A stretch of DNA of 64,000 bases from Candidatus Rifleibacterium amylolyticum (GCA_009917695.1 JAACJG010000009.1:186001-250000), one strand, 5' to 3'. Positions 17,029-26,474 are shown, counted from the stretch's first letter. Translations and numbers: made by a program. Notes: a model not told the origin generated them from the sequence alone.

Positions 17029-17730
17029 ATGACTACTAGATCAACCATACGGATCGTTGTTTGTCTCGCGTTGTTCGTGTGTGCGCTGACTGCTGCTGAA
17101 GCTTTCAACTGGCGCAATGTCTGCAAAAAATGCGATTATATCAACCAGCCGTCGGCGACCCATTGTGAATCATGCCAGACGCCGATGAATCATTGTTTGA
17201 AGTGCGGCACCGATAACAGAATCGATGCCGACTACTGTGTTAAGTGCGCTGCACCGCTGGCTGAAATGCGCATTCTTGGGTCGATCGAACCCGAAGTGCG
17301 TGAACAGCTCAAGCTCGGCGAGTCGCCCAGAGCCAGAGCGGATCTCGACATCAGAAGTCTTCGCCATCTGATCGCCATCGACCCGGAAAACACCGAAAAA
17401 TACCAGTTCGAACTCGGCCTGAAATACCAGGCAATAAACTTCTTTTCAAGAGAATCCGAGACTTGGCGAGCGTTTGTCAAAGACTTCCCGGCCTCGCAAC
17501 ATATTCCGCTGGTAAAGCAATATGCCTCTGAATCACTGCGAAAATGGGGCTATCTGATGTATGAACAGGGCCGATATTCCAAAGCTGTCGAGCTGCTTAA
17601 CGAGTCACTGCAGATGAATCCGGACAACAAAACCGCCAGAACGTGGCTCGGCCAGGCAACCAAAGCCGCACGCAGGGGCGACAGAATTGTCGAACCGGTT
17701 GAAGCTGCTGAGCCAGTATACGGATATTAA
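17029..17730 (+). CDS. exported zinc-ribbon and TPR protein
   Basis: 233 aa with an AGGAGG ribosome site and a signal peptide (residues about 8-25, ending AEA). Three Cys-x-x-Cys pairs follow at about residues 32-73 (CKKCDY, CESCQTP, CLKCGTDN...CVKC), making two treble/zinc-ribbon modules. Residues about 100-225 are helical with a TPR-like unit (YSKAVELLNESLQMNPDNKTA). A zinc ribbon behind a signal peptide is odd because such modules are usually cytoplasmic. Unknown role, perhaps protein-protein binding at the envelope. Ended by the hairpin at 17753-17787. Confidence 0.78.
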   Translation: MTTRSTIRIVVCLALFVCALTAAEAFNWRNVCKKCDYINQPSATHCESCQTPMNHCLKCGTDNRIDADYCVKCAAPLAEMRILGSIEPEVREQLKLGESPRARADLDIRSLRHLIAIDPENTEKYQFELGLKYQAINFFSRESETWRAFVKDFPASQHIPLVKQYASESLRKWGYLMYEQGRYSKAVELLNESLQMNPDNKTARTWLGQATKAARRGDRIVEPVEAAEPVYGY

Positions 17731-17752
17731 GCCTGCAACCTCTATAATCTTA

Positions 17753-17787
17753 TGTGCTGACGGAGTTATACCGGCAGCACATTTTTT
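17753..17787 (+). terminator. rho-independent terminator
   Basis: TGTGCTG (17753-17759) pairs with CAGCACA (17775-17781), with an inner CGG/CCG pairing, then six T. Follows the zinc-ribbon/TPR gene. Confidence 0.88.
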
Positions 17788-17906
17788 ATGCGCCGAAAAC
17801 ATCTTCCGAGAACATTATAAGTTCGCGACAGACAAGGCAAACAAAAGAGCTCTTGACTAATCGGGCAGCGGCAGATACTCTGCAGTAAAATCAGCGTGAA
17901 CAGAAC

Positions 17907-20105
17907 ATGAGCAACATAAAACAGACAGAAACGCAATCAGCTAAATTCGGGACTTTTGGCGGGGTTTTTACACCCAGCGTTCTCACCATTCTTGGCGTTA
18001 TCATGTTCCTGCGCTTTCCGACGGTGGTCGGTTACGCGGGGTTGTGGTCGGCGCTGCTGATACTGCTGGCGGGAAAGTCGATCTCGGTTATCACTGCCCT
18101 GTCACTCGCGTCGATTTCGACGAATATGCGCGTCAAGGGCGGCGGTGCCTACTTTCTTATCAGCCGCAGTCTTGGCATCGAGTTTGGCGGCGTCATCGCC
18201 ATTTTCTTTTATATTGCCCAGGCAATTGCAGTTACCCTTTATGTAATAGGTTTCACCGAAGCGGTATTTTCGGCGATTCCTGATACTTCACTGTCGTTTC
18301 AGGCCGTAGCAACAATTACCAATTTTCTGGTTTTCATCTCGGTCTTCATCGGCGCCGGCTGGACAATCAAACTGCAATACGGAATTCTCGCGGTAATGTC
18401 GATTTCCTGCTTATCGTTTTTTGCAGGCGCATCTCAGAGTTTTTCAGTCGATACGCTCAACGCCAACCTGGCAGCAAACTGGACATCAGAACACAGTTTT
18501 TTCAGTGTCTTTGCCCTGTTTTTTCCGGCAGTTACCGGAATTATGGCCGGAGTCAACATGTCTGGCGACCTGAAAAACCCCAGCAAGGCGATTCCCAAAG
18601 GAACCTTCTGGGCAGTCGGAACAACTGCGCTCCTGTATGCCGCAATCGCGCTGTTTCTGGCTGCTTCGTGTGAAAGATCGGTATTGCTTGGCGATACTTT
18701 TGTAATCAAAGACATGGCCTGGTCGGGCGCGCTGATTTACGCCGGAGTTTTCTGCGCGACGATTTCTTCGGCCCTCGGCAGCATGATGGGGGCACCCAGA
18801 ATTCTTCAGGCTTTCGCCCGCGATAACATTTTCCAGAAACTCAAATGGTTCGGGGCCGGCAGCGGCAAAGCCGACGAGCCACGCCGCGCCATAGTTCTCA
18901 CCTTTCTCATCGCTCAGGCCGGGATCATGGCTGGCGACCTCGACAGCGTCGCGCCGATCATCACTATGTTTTTTCTGCTTACTTACGGAACCATCAATCT
19001 TGCGTGCTTTTATGAAATGATCTCGCAAAACCCCAGCTTCAGACCGACATTTAAAATGCACCACTGGTTGGTAGCACTGCTGGGGGCTCTTGGCTGTCTG
19101 GCGGTTATGATTCTGATCAACCCGCTGTGGGCAACCATCGCCATGATTCTTGCCGGCGGCATGTTTTATTACATCGAACGTTCTGAAATCATCGTGCAAT
19201 GGGGCGACCTGCACAGCGGACTGGCCTACGAACAGGCGCGCAAGGCTCTGCTGCGCCTCGAAAACGAAAAGTTTCACCCCAAGAACTGGCGCCCCTCTAT
19301 TCTTGCGCTGAGCGGCGGAACCTGGAACCGCCTGCACCTGCTGCAGTATGCCTGTGCGCTTTCGGCCGGCAAGGGCGTGGTTTCGCTTGCGCAGGTCATC
19401 ATCGGCGACCTGGAAGAACACTCGGTCAGGCAGCAGGAAGCTGAAAAGATAATGCGCAAGTTTATCCGAAACGAGGAACTGCCTGCTTTTCCGGTGGTTA
19501 TAGTTGACCAGGACTTTTCAAATGCGCTCAAGGCGCTTCTGCAATGCCACGGTATCGGCGGACTCAAGCCGAACTCGCTTCTGCTCGGCTGGACAAACGA
19601 AGGCGCCGACTCGCCGACTTTCTCTTATATTCTCAACATGGGCAAGCGCATGAAAAAGAGCGTGCTTGTCGTAAAAAGCACACAGGAACAGGGAGAATGG
19701 GAAACGCCTGTCGGCGCGATAAATATTATCTGGCAAAGCAGCATCAACAGTTCCATGACGCTGCTGCTCGGCTTTCTCCTCAAGGAAAACCGCGAATGGC
19801 GCCATTGCCCGCTGCGAATTCTGCGGCCGATCGCGCTGAAGGCAGATCTGATGAAGGTCAAATCCGATATGAAAACCATGTTAAAAAACGCGCGAATCGA
19901 GGCGGAAGTGGTTGTATTGCCCACCGACAGCCCACTCGCAGCGATAAGAGAAAATCTTGGGAGCTCTGCCGTTATACTCGCCGGTTTTGAAGCCCCATCT
20001 GAAGACGAAACCCTCGACGCCATAGCAAAAATGCGCGAAATCATGGCTCTGCCGGGCGACGTAGTTCTCTGCTCGTCAGCCGGGGAGATCTCGCTTACGG
20101 CCTGA
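17907..20105 (+). CDS. APC-superfamily cation-chloride cotransporter-like permease (SLC12 type)
   Basis: 732 aa. The N-terminal FGGVFTPSVLTILGVIMFLR and VKGGGAYFLISRSLG are the first two-helix signatures of the cation-chloride cotransporter branch of the APC superfamily; 12 hydrophobic helices span about residues 20-425. A cytosolic C-terminal domain (about 430-732) carries repeated Rossmann-like strands, as in eukaryotic NKCC/KCC regulatory tails (ALSGGTWNRLHLLQYA). Function as Na/K/Cl or amino-acid transporter is not decided by sequence. The ribosome site is weak. The next gene is convergent. Confidence 0.85.
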   Translation: MSNIKQTETQSAKFGTFGGVFTPSVLTILGVIMFLRFPTVVGYAGLWSALLILLAGKSISVITALSLASISTNMRVKGGGAYFLISRSLGIEFGGVIAIFFYIAQAIAVTLYVIGFTEAVFSAIPDTSLSFQAVATITNFLVFISVFIGAGWTIKLQYGILAVMSISCLSFFAGASQSFSVDTLNANLAANWTSEHSFFSVFALFFPAVTGIMAGVNMSGDLKNPSKAIPKGTFWAVGTTALLYAAIALFLAASCERSVLLGDTFVIKDMAWSGALIYAGVFCATISSALGSMMGAPRILQAFARDNIFQKLKWFGAGSGKADEPRRAIVLTFLIAQAGIMAGDLDSVAPIITMFFLLTYGTINLACFYEMISQNPSFRPTFKMHHWLVALLGALGCLAVMILINPLWATIAMILAGGMFYYIERSEIIVQWGDLHSGLAYEQARKALLRLENEKFHPKNWRPSILALSGGTWNRLHLLQYACALSAGKGVVSLAQVIIGDLEEHSVRQQEAEKIMRKFIRNEELPAFPVVIVDQDFSNALKALLQCHGIGGLKPNSLLLGWTNEGADSPTFSYILNMGKRMKKSVLVVKSTQEQGEWETPVGAINIIWQSSINSSMTLLLGFLLKENREWRHCPLRILRPIALKADLMKVKSDMKTMLKNARIEAEVVVLPTDSPLAAIRENLGSSAVILAGFEAPSEDETLDAIAKMREIMALPGDVVLCSSAGEISLTA

Positions 20106-20108
20106 GTT

Positions 20109-20738
20109 TTAAAGCCCGGTCAGCGGGATATCGAGCAGAGGAAAGTCTTTAAAGCTGGGGTGGTCGAAGTGCCACCATTCGCTGGCAAGCAGCTTGAAGC
20201 CGGCCGCCTGCATCGCCTGCTGCAATATCTTGAGATTAGCTTCTACCGCCGGTGGCAGGCCCTTCTGAAAGGCGCCGGCTTTGGCGCCAAATTCGTCATA
20301 GAGGCTCGGCATTTCGACTTCGGCACCGTCAAGCGTCAGCAGCGTCAGATCGACCGAGGCGCCGCGATTGTGGCGCGAACCGGTATCGGGGTGCGCTACG
20401 AAGTTGCGGTCAGGATTTTTTTCCCAGAGCTTGCGCTGCACCGACAGTGGCCGGTAGGCATCGAGTATCTTGAGGCGGTAGCCCTGCGCGCGCAGCAGTT
20501 CGGCTGCGCTCGCCAGCGCTGCGGCGGCTGGTTCCACCAGAAAGGCGCGATTGGCCGGGTAAAGCGTTTCGCCGGTAAAATTATACGGCGTGGCATAGGG
20601 CATATCGACTACCAGATCGGTTATCAGGGCCTGCAGATCGACAAGATTATGGCGCGGCAGCTCAGCCAGCTGCGCCAGCAAAATCGCCGATGAAGCCAGC
20701 ACCATGGCCAGGCACCCTGCAAATCTTAATATCAGCAT
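20109..20738 (-). CDS. exported D-alanyl-D-alanine dipeptidase (VanX/DdpX family)
   Basis: 209 aa. Zinc dipeptidase that cleaves D-Ala-D-Ala. Signal peptide at residues 1-22; zinc motif S-x-H-x-x-G-x-x-x-D as SRHNRGASVD about residues 121-130, and the second part SEWWHFD near residue 186 containing the catalytic Glu and zinc His. LDAYRP near residue 92 carries the transition-state Arg. Export suggests a role in peptidoglycan peptide turnover rather than vancomycin resistance, and no vanHA genes are nearby. Confidence 0.9.
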   Translation of the reverse strand: MLILRFAGCLAMVLASSAILLAQLAELPRHNLVDLQALITDLVVDMPYATPYNFTGETLYPANRAFLVEPAAAALASAAELLRAQGYRLKILDAYRPLSVQRKLWEKNPDRNFVAHPDTGSRHNRGASVDLTLLTLDGAEVEMPSLYDEFGAKAGAFQKGLPPAVEANLKILQQAMQAAGFKLLASEWWHFDHPSFKDFPLLDIPLTGL

Positions 20739-21033
20739 CTTTCAGCTCTCCCGCAGATTATACTGTCAGAAAATCAGACAGACTTTTCAACAATATTAAG
20801 TCATAGTCATATTCAATCTGTCTACAATTTAATAATACAAGTCTGCATATAATAAAAGGAACGACCACTGTCTATTTGTTCATGGTTCTTTATAAATTGT
20901 GTTTCTGCGGTTAAGAGCTTCTTTATTATACTGCCTGATTTAGCTGGTAACATGCGTGTCTGATATATTATTCAGGTGATTCAGACTGGAAATTCTGCTA
21001 CCATGTCACAAACCACAAATGAGGAACAAACAC
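20739..21033. other. AT-rich intergenic region
   Basis: Divergent spacer of about 295 bp between the dipeptidase and the HD hydrolase. TATAAT-like strings occur (for example near 20848), compatible with promoters on both sides, but no convincing -35/-10 pair, palindrome, RNA or coding sequence was identified. Confidence 0.6.
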
Positions 21034-21588
21034 ATGATCAGCCGCGAAAGAGCATATGAACTTCTCGACCAGCACCTCAGCAGCGACAACCTGCGCCGGC
21101 ACTGTCTCGCCAGCGCCGCCGTCATGAAAGCAGCAGCCGAAAAGCTCGGTCAGCCGGCTGCAGATTGGGAAATTCTCGGTCTGCTCCACGATCTTGATTT
21201 CGACAAGACCAAAGACGACATGAAAAGCCACGCGCGCATCGCTGCCGACATACTTCGCGGCGAAGATCTGCCCGAGGAGTATCTTCACGCCATCATGGCG
21301 CACAACGAAGAGACCGGGGAAGTGCGCAGCAGTGTGCTCGACCACGCGCTGGCCGCATCAGAAAGCATTACCGGCCTGATCGTCGCCTGTGCCATGGTTT
21401 ACCCCGACCGCAAAATTTCGTCGGTCAAAGCCAGGTCGATCACCAAACGTATGAAGGAAAAGGCATTTGCGCGCAATGTTTCGCGCGAGAATATTCTTGA
21501 ATGCGAAAATGCCGGCATCCCCTTCCCCGAATTCGTCGATCTGGCCTTAAAGGCGATGAGCGACATCGAAGCCGAACTGATCGAGTAA
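21034..21588 (+). CDS. HD-domain phosphohydrolase
   Basis: 184 aa starting at the ATG at 21034, which has GAGGAAC 6 nt upstream; an earlier in-frame ATG would add 5 residues. A compact HD domain: RRHCLASAAVM (first His) and GLLHDLDFDKTKD (His-Asp), then HARIAADI and HNEET. Single-domain HD proteins of this HDIG type are metal-dependent phosphohydrolases acting on nucleotides or nucleotide-like substrates; the exact substrate is unknown. Stand-alone with its own upstream region. Confidence 0.85.
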   Translation: MISRERAYELLDQHLSSDNLRRHCLASAAVMKAAAEKLGQPAADWEILGLLHDLDFDKTKDDMKSHARIAADILRGEDLPEEYLHAIMAHNEETGEVRSSVLDHALAASESITGLIVACAMVYPDRKISSVKARSITKRMKEKAFARNVSRENILECENAGIPFPEFVDLALKAMSDIEAELIE

Positions 21589-21648
21589 CTTATTATTCGC
21601 TCTGCAAATTTTTATTCATAATCCTGTAACGAGAAAGGAACCGAGACT

Positions 21649-21909
21649 GTGACATACCAGAAGTATGTGTTTCTTTTGCTATTGTCAGGCGCTTTACTGC
21701 TGCCGGGCTGCTTCGACTTTACCGGCAGTCACCGGCGCAAGCGCGATGAGCTCAGCAAGGAACTCACGCTGCTCAGAGAAGAATTGCGACGATCAGCAAC
21801 CGTGCTGGATGTAAGAGACCAGTTAAAACAGGAACTGGCAATAACCGAATACAAGCTCGACAGGCTACGGCGCGCCCAACAGGAACTGCAGGAGAAGGGG
21901 CATGAATAA
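21649..21909 (+). CDS. small coiled-coil lipoprotein
   Basis: 86 aa from a GTG with AAAGGA upstream. Signal peptide with lipobox LLLPGC (Cys near residue 24), then a single highly charged helix with heptad spacing (SKELTLLREELRRS, RDQLKQELAITEYKLDRL). Lpp-like: probably anchored in the envelope and trimeric or dimeric. Its end overlaps the start of a second, similar lipoprotein by 8 nt, so the two are likely made together and may associate. Confidence 0.75.
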   Translation: MTYQKYVFLLLLSGALLLPGCFDFTGSHRRKRDELSKELTLLREELRRSATVLDVRDQLKQELAITEYKLDRLRRAQQELQEKGHE

Positions 21910-22174
21910 AACAGAACTAATTGCCATACTGTCGCTGCTGACAGTTCTTGTAAGCGGCTGCAGCCTTGAATATGCCAGCGATATCAAAGAGGAAAACATC
22001 GTATTGCAAACAGAAATAGACAAACTCAAAATGACGCTGGCAGAAGTTCCAACCGTCCACAATGATATAGAAAGGCTTAAACATCAACTCAGCCAAAGAA
22101 CTGAAGAATTGCACGAATTCCAGCAAAAGTATCCTGAAGTCGTCAAATACGCCAGAGAAAATGAAAAAGAGTGA
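21902..22174 (+). CDS. small coiled-coil lipoprotein
   Basis: 90 aa; ribosome site AGGAGAAGGG. Lipobox LVSGC with Cys20, followed by a predicted coiled coil (ENIVLQTEIDKLKMTL, IERLKHQLSQRTEELHEF). Similar in plan but not obviously in sequence to the overlapping upstream lipoprotein. Probably part of a short lipoprotein operon; function unknown. Confidence 0.78.
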   Translation: MNKTELIAILSLLTVLVSGCSLEYASDIKEENIVLQTEIDKLKMTLAEVPTVHNDIERLKHQLSQRTEELHEFQQKYPEVVKYARENEKE

Positions 22175-22262
22175 CGCGCCGAGAACGGAACCGGGCTAGT
22201 TAAAAAATGTCACAAAGCAATTGACTTTGCCGGGCCGGAATGGTAACATCAGGTTTACGCAA

Positions 22263-22337
22263 AGGCTCGTAGCTCAGTTTGGTTAGAGCACCACGTTGAC
22301 ATCGTGGGGGTCAGCGGTTCAAGTCCGCTCGGGCCTA
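22263..22337 (+). tRNA. tRNA-Val (anticodon GAC)
   Basis: Cloverleaf: acceptor AGGCTCG pairs with CGGGCCT (one T-G pair), D-arm GCTC/GAGC, anticodon stem CCACG/CGTGG with loop TTGACAT (anticodon GAC), variable GGGTC, T-arm AGCGG-TTCAAGT-CCGCT, discriminator A. No CCA is encoded. A T-run follows immediately and trmJ begins 30 nt later. Confidence 0.96.
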
Positions 22338-22367
22338 TTTTTTATCCCAATTTTACGGAGCCAGTTT

Positions 22368-23135
22368 TTGTCAGGAACCAACCCGCTGTTAGATAACATT
22401 CGCATCATTCTCGTCGAACCACAGGGCGCACTTAATGTTGGGGCAACCTGCCGAGCCATGAAAAACTTCGGGCTGAGCCATCTCAGCGTCGTGCGGCCGG
22501 GCTGCGAACTCGATCTCGATGCTGTCAAAATGGCGATGCATTCGACTGATATTCTTGAATCGACGCGCATAGTGCAGACCATACCTGAAGCGATAGAGGG
22601 CAGTCTGCTGGTGCTTGGCACTGCCAACCGGCGCGGCGAATATCATGAGCCGAATCTGACAGTCCAGGAAGGTATGCTCAAAATCAGGCAGGTTCTCGAT
22701 AAAGGACCGGTATCTATTCTTTTTGGCCGTGAAGAATGGGGTCTGACCAAAGAAGACCTGGTTCACACCATGGGCACCATGCGTATTGTCACCGATGCGG
22801 GCTGCACATCGCTGAATCTTTCGCAGGCCGTGCTGCTGGTCGCTTATGAAATTTATCAGAACTTCGGCAACCCCATTCCTTTGCCAAAAGCGCAGGCTGA
22901 CGACCCCTATGAGCAACCTCCGACGACTGAAGAACTGGCGCGCCTTTACAACCACATGGAAGCAGTGCTCAGCATGTGTGAATTTCTACCGTTGGTTAAT
23001 GGCGATGCGGTAATGCAGGTTCTGCGGGCGTTTTTTCACCGCTCGACCCCTACCCTGCGCGAAGTGAATCTGCTGATGGGCGTTTTTTCAAACCTGCGCG
23101 GTTTCATGCGCAAATACGTCAAAAACCCAAAATAG
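22368..23135 (+). CDS. trmJ: tRNA (cytidine/uridine-2'-O-)-methyltransferase TrmJ-like (SPOUT)
   Basis: 255 aa from a TTG at 22368 with GGAG 7 nt upstream; the in-frame ATG at 22296 lies inside tRNA-Val and cannot be the start. N-terminal RIILVEPQGALNVGATCRAMKNFG is the TrmJ signature, and the SPOUT trefoil knot shows as SILFGREEWGLTKED and TSLNLSQAV. The C-terminal about 80 residues are helical, as in TrmJ. It methylates the 2'-O of nucleotide 32 in the tRNA anticodon loop using SAM. Position right after a tRNA suggests cotranscription. Confidence 0.88.
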   Translation: MSGTNPLLDNIRIILVEPQGALNVGATCRAMKNFGLSHLSVVRPGCELDLDAVKMAMHSTDILESTRIVQTIPEAIEGSLLVLGTANRRGEYHEPNLTVQEGMLKIRQVLDKGPVSILFGREEWGLTKEDLVHTMGTMRIVTDAGCTSLNLSQAVLLVAYEIYQNFGNPIPLPKAQADDPYEQPPTTEELARLYNHMEAVLSMCEFLPLVNGDAVMQVLRAFFHRSTPTLREVNLLMGVFSNLRGFMRKYVKNPK

Positions 23136-23465
23136 CGCTCTGCCTCGCCAGAATATACCTCGCACGAAGACACAGAGCCACAAAGACAAGTCAGCAATTG
23201 TAATTTTCGCTTGTGAACGCCCATTTTATAAATCAACTCACTTATCAATGAGATTGCTTCGTCGTTCTGCTTCGCATAACTCCTCGCGAAGGCCAGGGAT
23301 GACCAAGTGTCGGTGAGCATCAGGATAGAAGCGAACCGACCAATGACAAGCTTAAAACAGGCGTCAATTCTAAGACAGTTTTACGTTTGCCCAGGAAGCT
23401 TTGTGCGAATCACGGAATTTTTTGGCGGTTTGTGGTAAATTAACAGCACAGGCTGAAATACTCAG
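23136..23465. other. intergenic region with dispersed repeat fragments
   Basis: 330 bp with no gene. It holds a copy of the CGCAC..AGACACAGAG repeat (23161-23190) and a GC-rich imperfect dyad around 23249-23292 (GAGATTGCTTCGTCG ... CTCCTCGCGAAGG), resembling intergenic palindromes found dispersed in many genomes. The last 100 bp probably hold the promoter of the cyclase gene pair, but no clear -35/-10 was assigned. Confidence 0.6.
23161..23190 (+). repeat. dispersed 30-bp repeat, solo copy
   Basis: This 30-bp segment matches 25 of 30 positions of the reverse complement of 32437-32466, and more weakly 32325-32350. It is the same sequence that forms the terminal inverted repeats of the MITE-like element at 32325-32466. 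Confidence 0.65.
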
Positions 23466-26400
23466 ATGGAGCGAACGAGAGTGCTGATTATAACTTCCAG
23501 TCAGAAGAGAACCGGTTTTATCTGGATTCTGCTGCTGGCTGTGTTGTTATTGGCACCAATGGTATGGCTCAATAATCTGATCGTCGAACTCCGCGAAAAG
23601 GACGAGACTTATCTCGACATGCAGGCCCGCGAGCGCCTGCTGAACGAAATGGAGAGCTTTCAAGAGCGACTGAAAGCCGAAAAACATATTGAGACTGCTC
23701 TTGAAGACATGCGCAGAGAGTTCGGTATTAACATCGATAATGACAATTACCGGAACCTGACCTTTTCTTATGCTACCGACCCGATGCTCATTCAAAGCAA
23801 TTTTCCGGCAAGCGCCAGTGAATATCTCAGGCAAAAATATCATATTACACCGCTGCTTACATTTGCTGTCGATTGCGATATGCAGAATTTTTATTCACAC
23901 TATTCGCAAAATTTATTCTCGGATGTGAAAGAACGCCTGGCCTTTGAAAATGCGGCCGCTTTCTGGATGGTTTTCTCACAACATGACGTTGTTAATGAAC
24001 TACCAACAACGCCTGATTTGAACGCAAAATTTGATTTGTACAAAAACAGTGGCAACCGCGGCTATGAAAATGCCCAACAGAAATTCAACGATCTTTTACA
24101 ACGTCATATTTCTGCTTTTGCAACTCTTCCAACAGCAAACAGCATCTGTCGGGTGTTCTTTTCCAACCGATTCGGAGCCCAGCGGTCATTTCAGATTATC
24201 AACCAGATAACCAGACCACGAGGCCTGCGCATAAGCATGCTCGGCTGCTATTATTTTGTTATCAACAGTTGCGACATTTCACCTTCGATGATACTAAAAA
24301 CCTCTCTTAACAGCTTAGATCAGACAATAGAAAGATCATTCATAAAAAGAGGCATCGAGCAACCTCAATTTGTCTACACCAGCGACTGTCTTGCCTATTA
24401 TTCAGCATTTCCTGCACATTATTCGACACTTATCGAAGACTATGCAATCAAAAACCTGCTGGCTCGCAACCATTTGCGCAAATTCGTCAATCAGCACGTT
24501 CTCTGTGTCAGAATTGACAGCAAACACCTCAAGTCACGATTTGCTGCAGCAGAAAAAATCAGCGGAGCTATGGTAAGAATGCTTCTGCTGTTGTTCTTTG
24601 CCCTGCTGATCAGGTCATACATGCGTGAACTTGAATACGGAATGCGACTTGCAAAAAAACTGCGCATAGCAGTAGCAATCATCGTTATGCTGCCAGTAAT
24701 CGGAGTTTTTCTGGTCAGCCGCCAGTATGAAGCTAACAGCGAAAAGATGAGCCTGATCAAATGCCAGACAAAAATAAAACGCCAGATCAATTTTCTGGCA
24801 AAACTTATCAACGACACAGACGCACGAACTGTGTTGATGTTGCAGGAAGTCAAAAAATTTCTGATTTACCGCCATTATAATATCGATAACGAAAAAATCA
24901 GAAAACTGCTGAACGAAGGGCATTTCCGCAAATTAACCGCAGGCGTGCTTGAGGGATCGCTGACCAGAGACGGCAACGCCATCATGACAGCGCGCAGAAA
25001 AAACACCGACAGCTCTACAGTGCGAAGCGGTCTATACCAGATTCTGCTCGACCTTGGAGCCATTGATCAAAATTCTGAAGCTGTTAAAAAGATCCACAAA
25101 CAGTATACCCTCCTGATCGGGCTGGCCGGCGCTCTAACAAATCTATTCAGTGAACCAGAAGCGCTTGCCCGCGAAGGTCTGCTCAACAAGCATATTTTGT
25201 CGGCTTCGGCGCTGATGAGATCTGTTCATCATTTTATCGCACACCCACGAACCCCGCAGACAATAGACGCCATTGCGCTGTTCATGGCCGATGACATCAA
25301 CATTGTAAAAAAGCTCTACGCGCAACTGTCGCAACTTTCCTTACATTTGTTCCGAGAATACGACGAAAACTGCCAGATCGATTATGCTCTGGCAATGCGA
25401 AGTCCCAGCTCAGTACGCACCTATCAGGCACCAAATTTTTCGGCCCCTTCCAACCGAATGGCGCAGCTGGCTGCAAAAGCGATGAACAATAAAACTTCAG
25501 GTAGTATTATTAGAAGATCTCCTGGACAGATCAACATCGACAGCTGGACAATTTCTGATCTCAATCCGGTGATCATTCTCGCCAGGGCCACTGTTTCCAG
25601 AACTTCATCTGCACATCTGATGTTCGTCATCCTCCCATGGATGCTGCTGCTCTACTCCATTCTGGCAGTTACGCTCATTTCAGATGTTCTCGCCGACATA
25701 TTTCTGGCACCGGTCAAAGCGCTGCTCGCGTTTGTCAGGCAACTTCGGCAGAATGACCTGCACGTTAAGGTTTTGATTACTTCTGGCGGCGAGTTCGAAG
25801 AGCTTGGCAATTCATTCAACCAGATGGTAGAAGGCCTCAGACAGCGCGAAAAAATGAGGCGCTTTGTCTCTGACAAGCTGGTTGCAAGTCTTGAAAAGCA
25901 AGGCGAATCGCAGCAGCCAGGCCGCGCTTCCTTAAGCGTGTTGAGTTCCGATATTCGCGGATTTACTGCTTTGAGCGAACAGTTTCCGCCTGAAGAAATC
26001 GTGAGTCTTCTCAACGATTACTTTTCCTCAATGGAAGAAGCACTTCAGATGTATGGCGGCTCGATCGAGAAAATAGTAGGGGATGCAATTACAGCGGCTT
26101 TTTATGACGATGCCGGTCAGGAATGTCACGCGACAAGGGCCTGCAAGGCCGCGCGTGAGATGAAAGCGAAGCTTAGCGTTTTTAACCGCGAGCGACAGGA
26201 AAGAAAAAAATTTACCATCAGCAATGGAATCGGCATCGCCAGCGGAGAGGCCGTGCTCGGCTTTGCCGCCGGCAAGTCAGGTCGTCGTGAGTTCGTTCTT
26301 ATCGGCGAGGTAACTCATCGCGCCGAAAAACTTGAGACACTGACGCGCTGGGCAAAAAGCACCGGCATTTTTGTTGACCGGGTAACCGCCGATCTTTTGT

Positions 26401-26474
26401 CTGAAGAAGTCACGGAAGTTTATGTGAACAACGAAGAAGAGCAGACCGTCTGCCTGGAGCTGCGGCATGACTGA
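23466..26474 (+). CDS. membrane class III nucleotide cyclase, metal-binding (C1-like) half
   Basis: 1002 aa. Hydrophobic segments at about 18-38, 369-383, 400-419 and 718-740 would frame two large extracytoplasmic sensor regions; a HAMP domain (about 741-795) leads to a class III cyclase domain (about 820-985). Both metal Asps are present, Asp829 (SSDIRGFT) and Asp873 (IVGDAI), with Lys869. The residues that stabilise the transition state are not: the usual V-N-L-A-A-R-L is VTHRAEKL, giving His951 for Asn and Lys955 for Arg, and the adenine-site Asp is Glu942. Its stop overlaps the next cyclase gene by 8 nt. A homodimer should be poorly active or inactive. Confidence 0.88.
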   Translation: MERTRVLIITSSQKRTGFIWILLLAVLLLAPMVWLNNLIVELREKDETYLDMQARERLLNEMESFQERLKAEKHIETALEDMRREFGINIDNDNYRNLTFSYATDPMLIQSNFPASASEYLRQKYHITPLLTFAVDCDMQNFYSHYSQNLFSDVKERLAFENAAAFWMVFSQHDVVNELPTTPDLNAKFDLYKNSGNRGYENAQQKFNDLLQRHISAFATLPTANSICRVFFSNRFGAQRSFQIINQITRPRGLRISMLGCYYFVINSCDISPSMILKTSLNSLDQTIERSFIKRGIEQPQFVYTSDCLAYYSAFPAHYSTLIEDYAIKNLLARNHLRKFVNQHVLCVRIDSKHLKSRFAAAEKISGAMVRMLLLLFFALLIRSYMRELEYGMRLAKKLRIAVAIIVMLPVIGVFLVSRQYEANSEKMSLIKCQTKIKRQINFLAKLINDTDARTVLMLQEVKKFLIYRHYNIDNEKIRKLLNEGHFRKLTAGVLEGSLTRDGNAIMTARRKNTDSSTVRSGLYQILLDLGAIDQNSEAVKKIHKQYTLLIGLAGALTNLFSEPEALAREGLLNKHILSASALMRSVHHFIAHPRTPQTIDAIALFMADDINIVKKLYAQLSQLSLHLFREYDENCQIDYALAMRSPSSVRTYQAPNFSAPSNRMAQLAAKAMNNKTSGSIIRRSPGQINIDSWTISDLNPVIILARATVSRTSSAHLMFVILPWMLLLYSILAVTLISDVLADIFLAPVKALLAFVRQLRQNDLHVKVLITSGGEFEELGNSFNQMVEGLRQREKMRRFVSDKLVASLEKQGESQQPGRASLSVLSSDIRGFTALSEQFPPEEIVSLLNDYFSSMEEALQMYGGSIEKIVGDAITAAFYDDAGQECHATRACKAAREMKAKLSVFNRERQERKKFTISNGIGIASGEAVLGFAAGKSGRREFVLIGEVTHRAEKLETLTRWAKSTGIFVDRVTADLLSEEVTEVYVNNEEEQTVCLELRHD

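Noticed and set aside
20109-20738. Vancomycin-resistance interpretation of the VanX-like gene
   Set aside because: No vanH, vanA or vanRS-type genes are near, and the protein has an export signal, so a cell-wall turnover role is more likely.
22296-22367. Upstream ATG start for trmJ
   Set aside because: It lies inside the tRNA-Val gene; the TTG at 22368 has a proper ribosome site.
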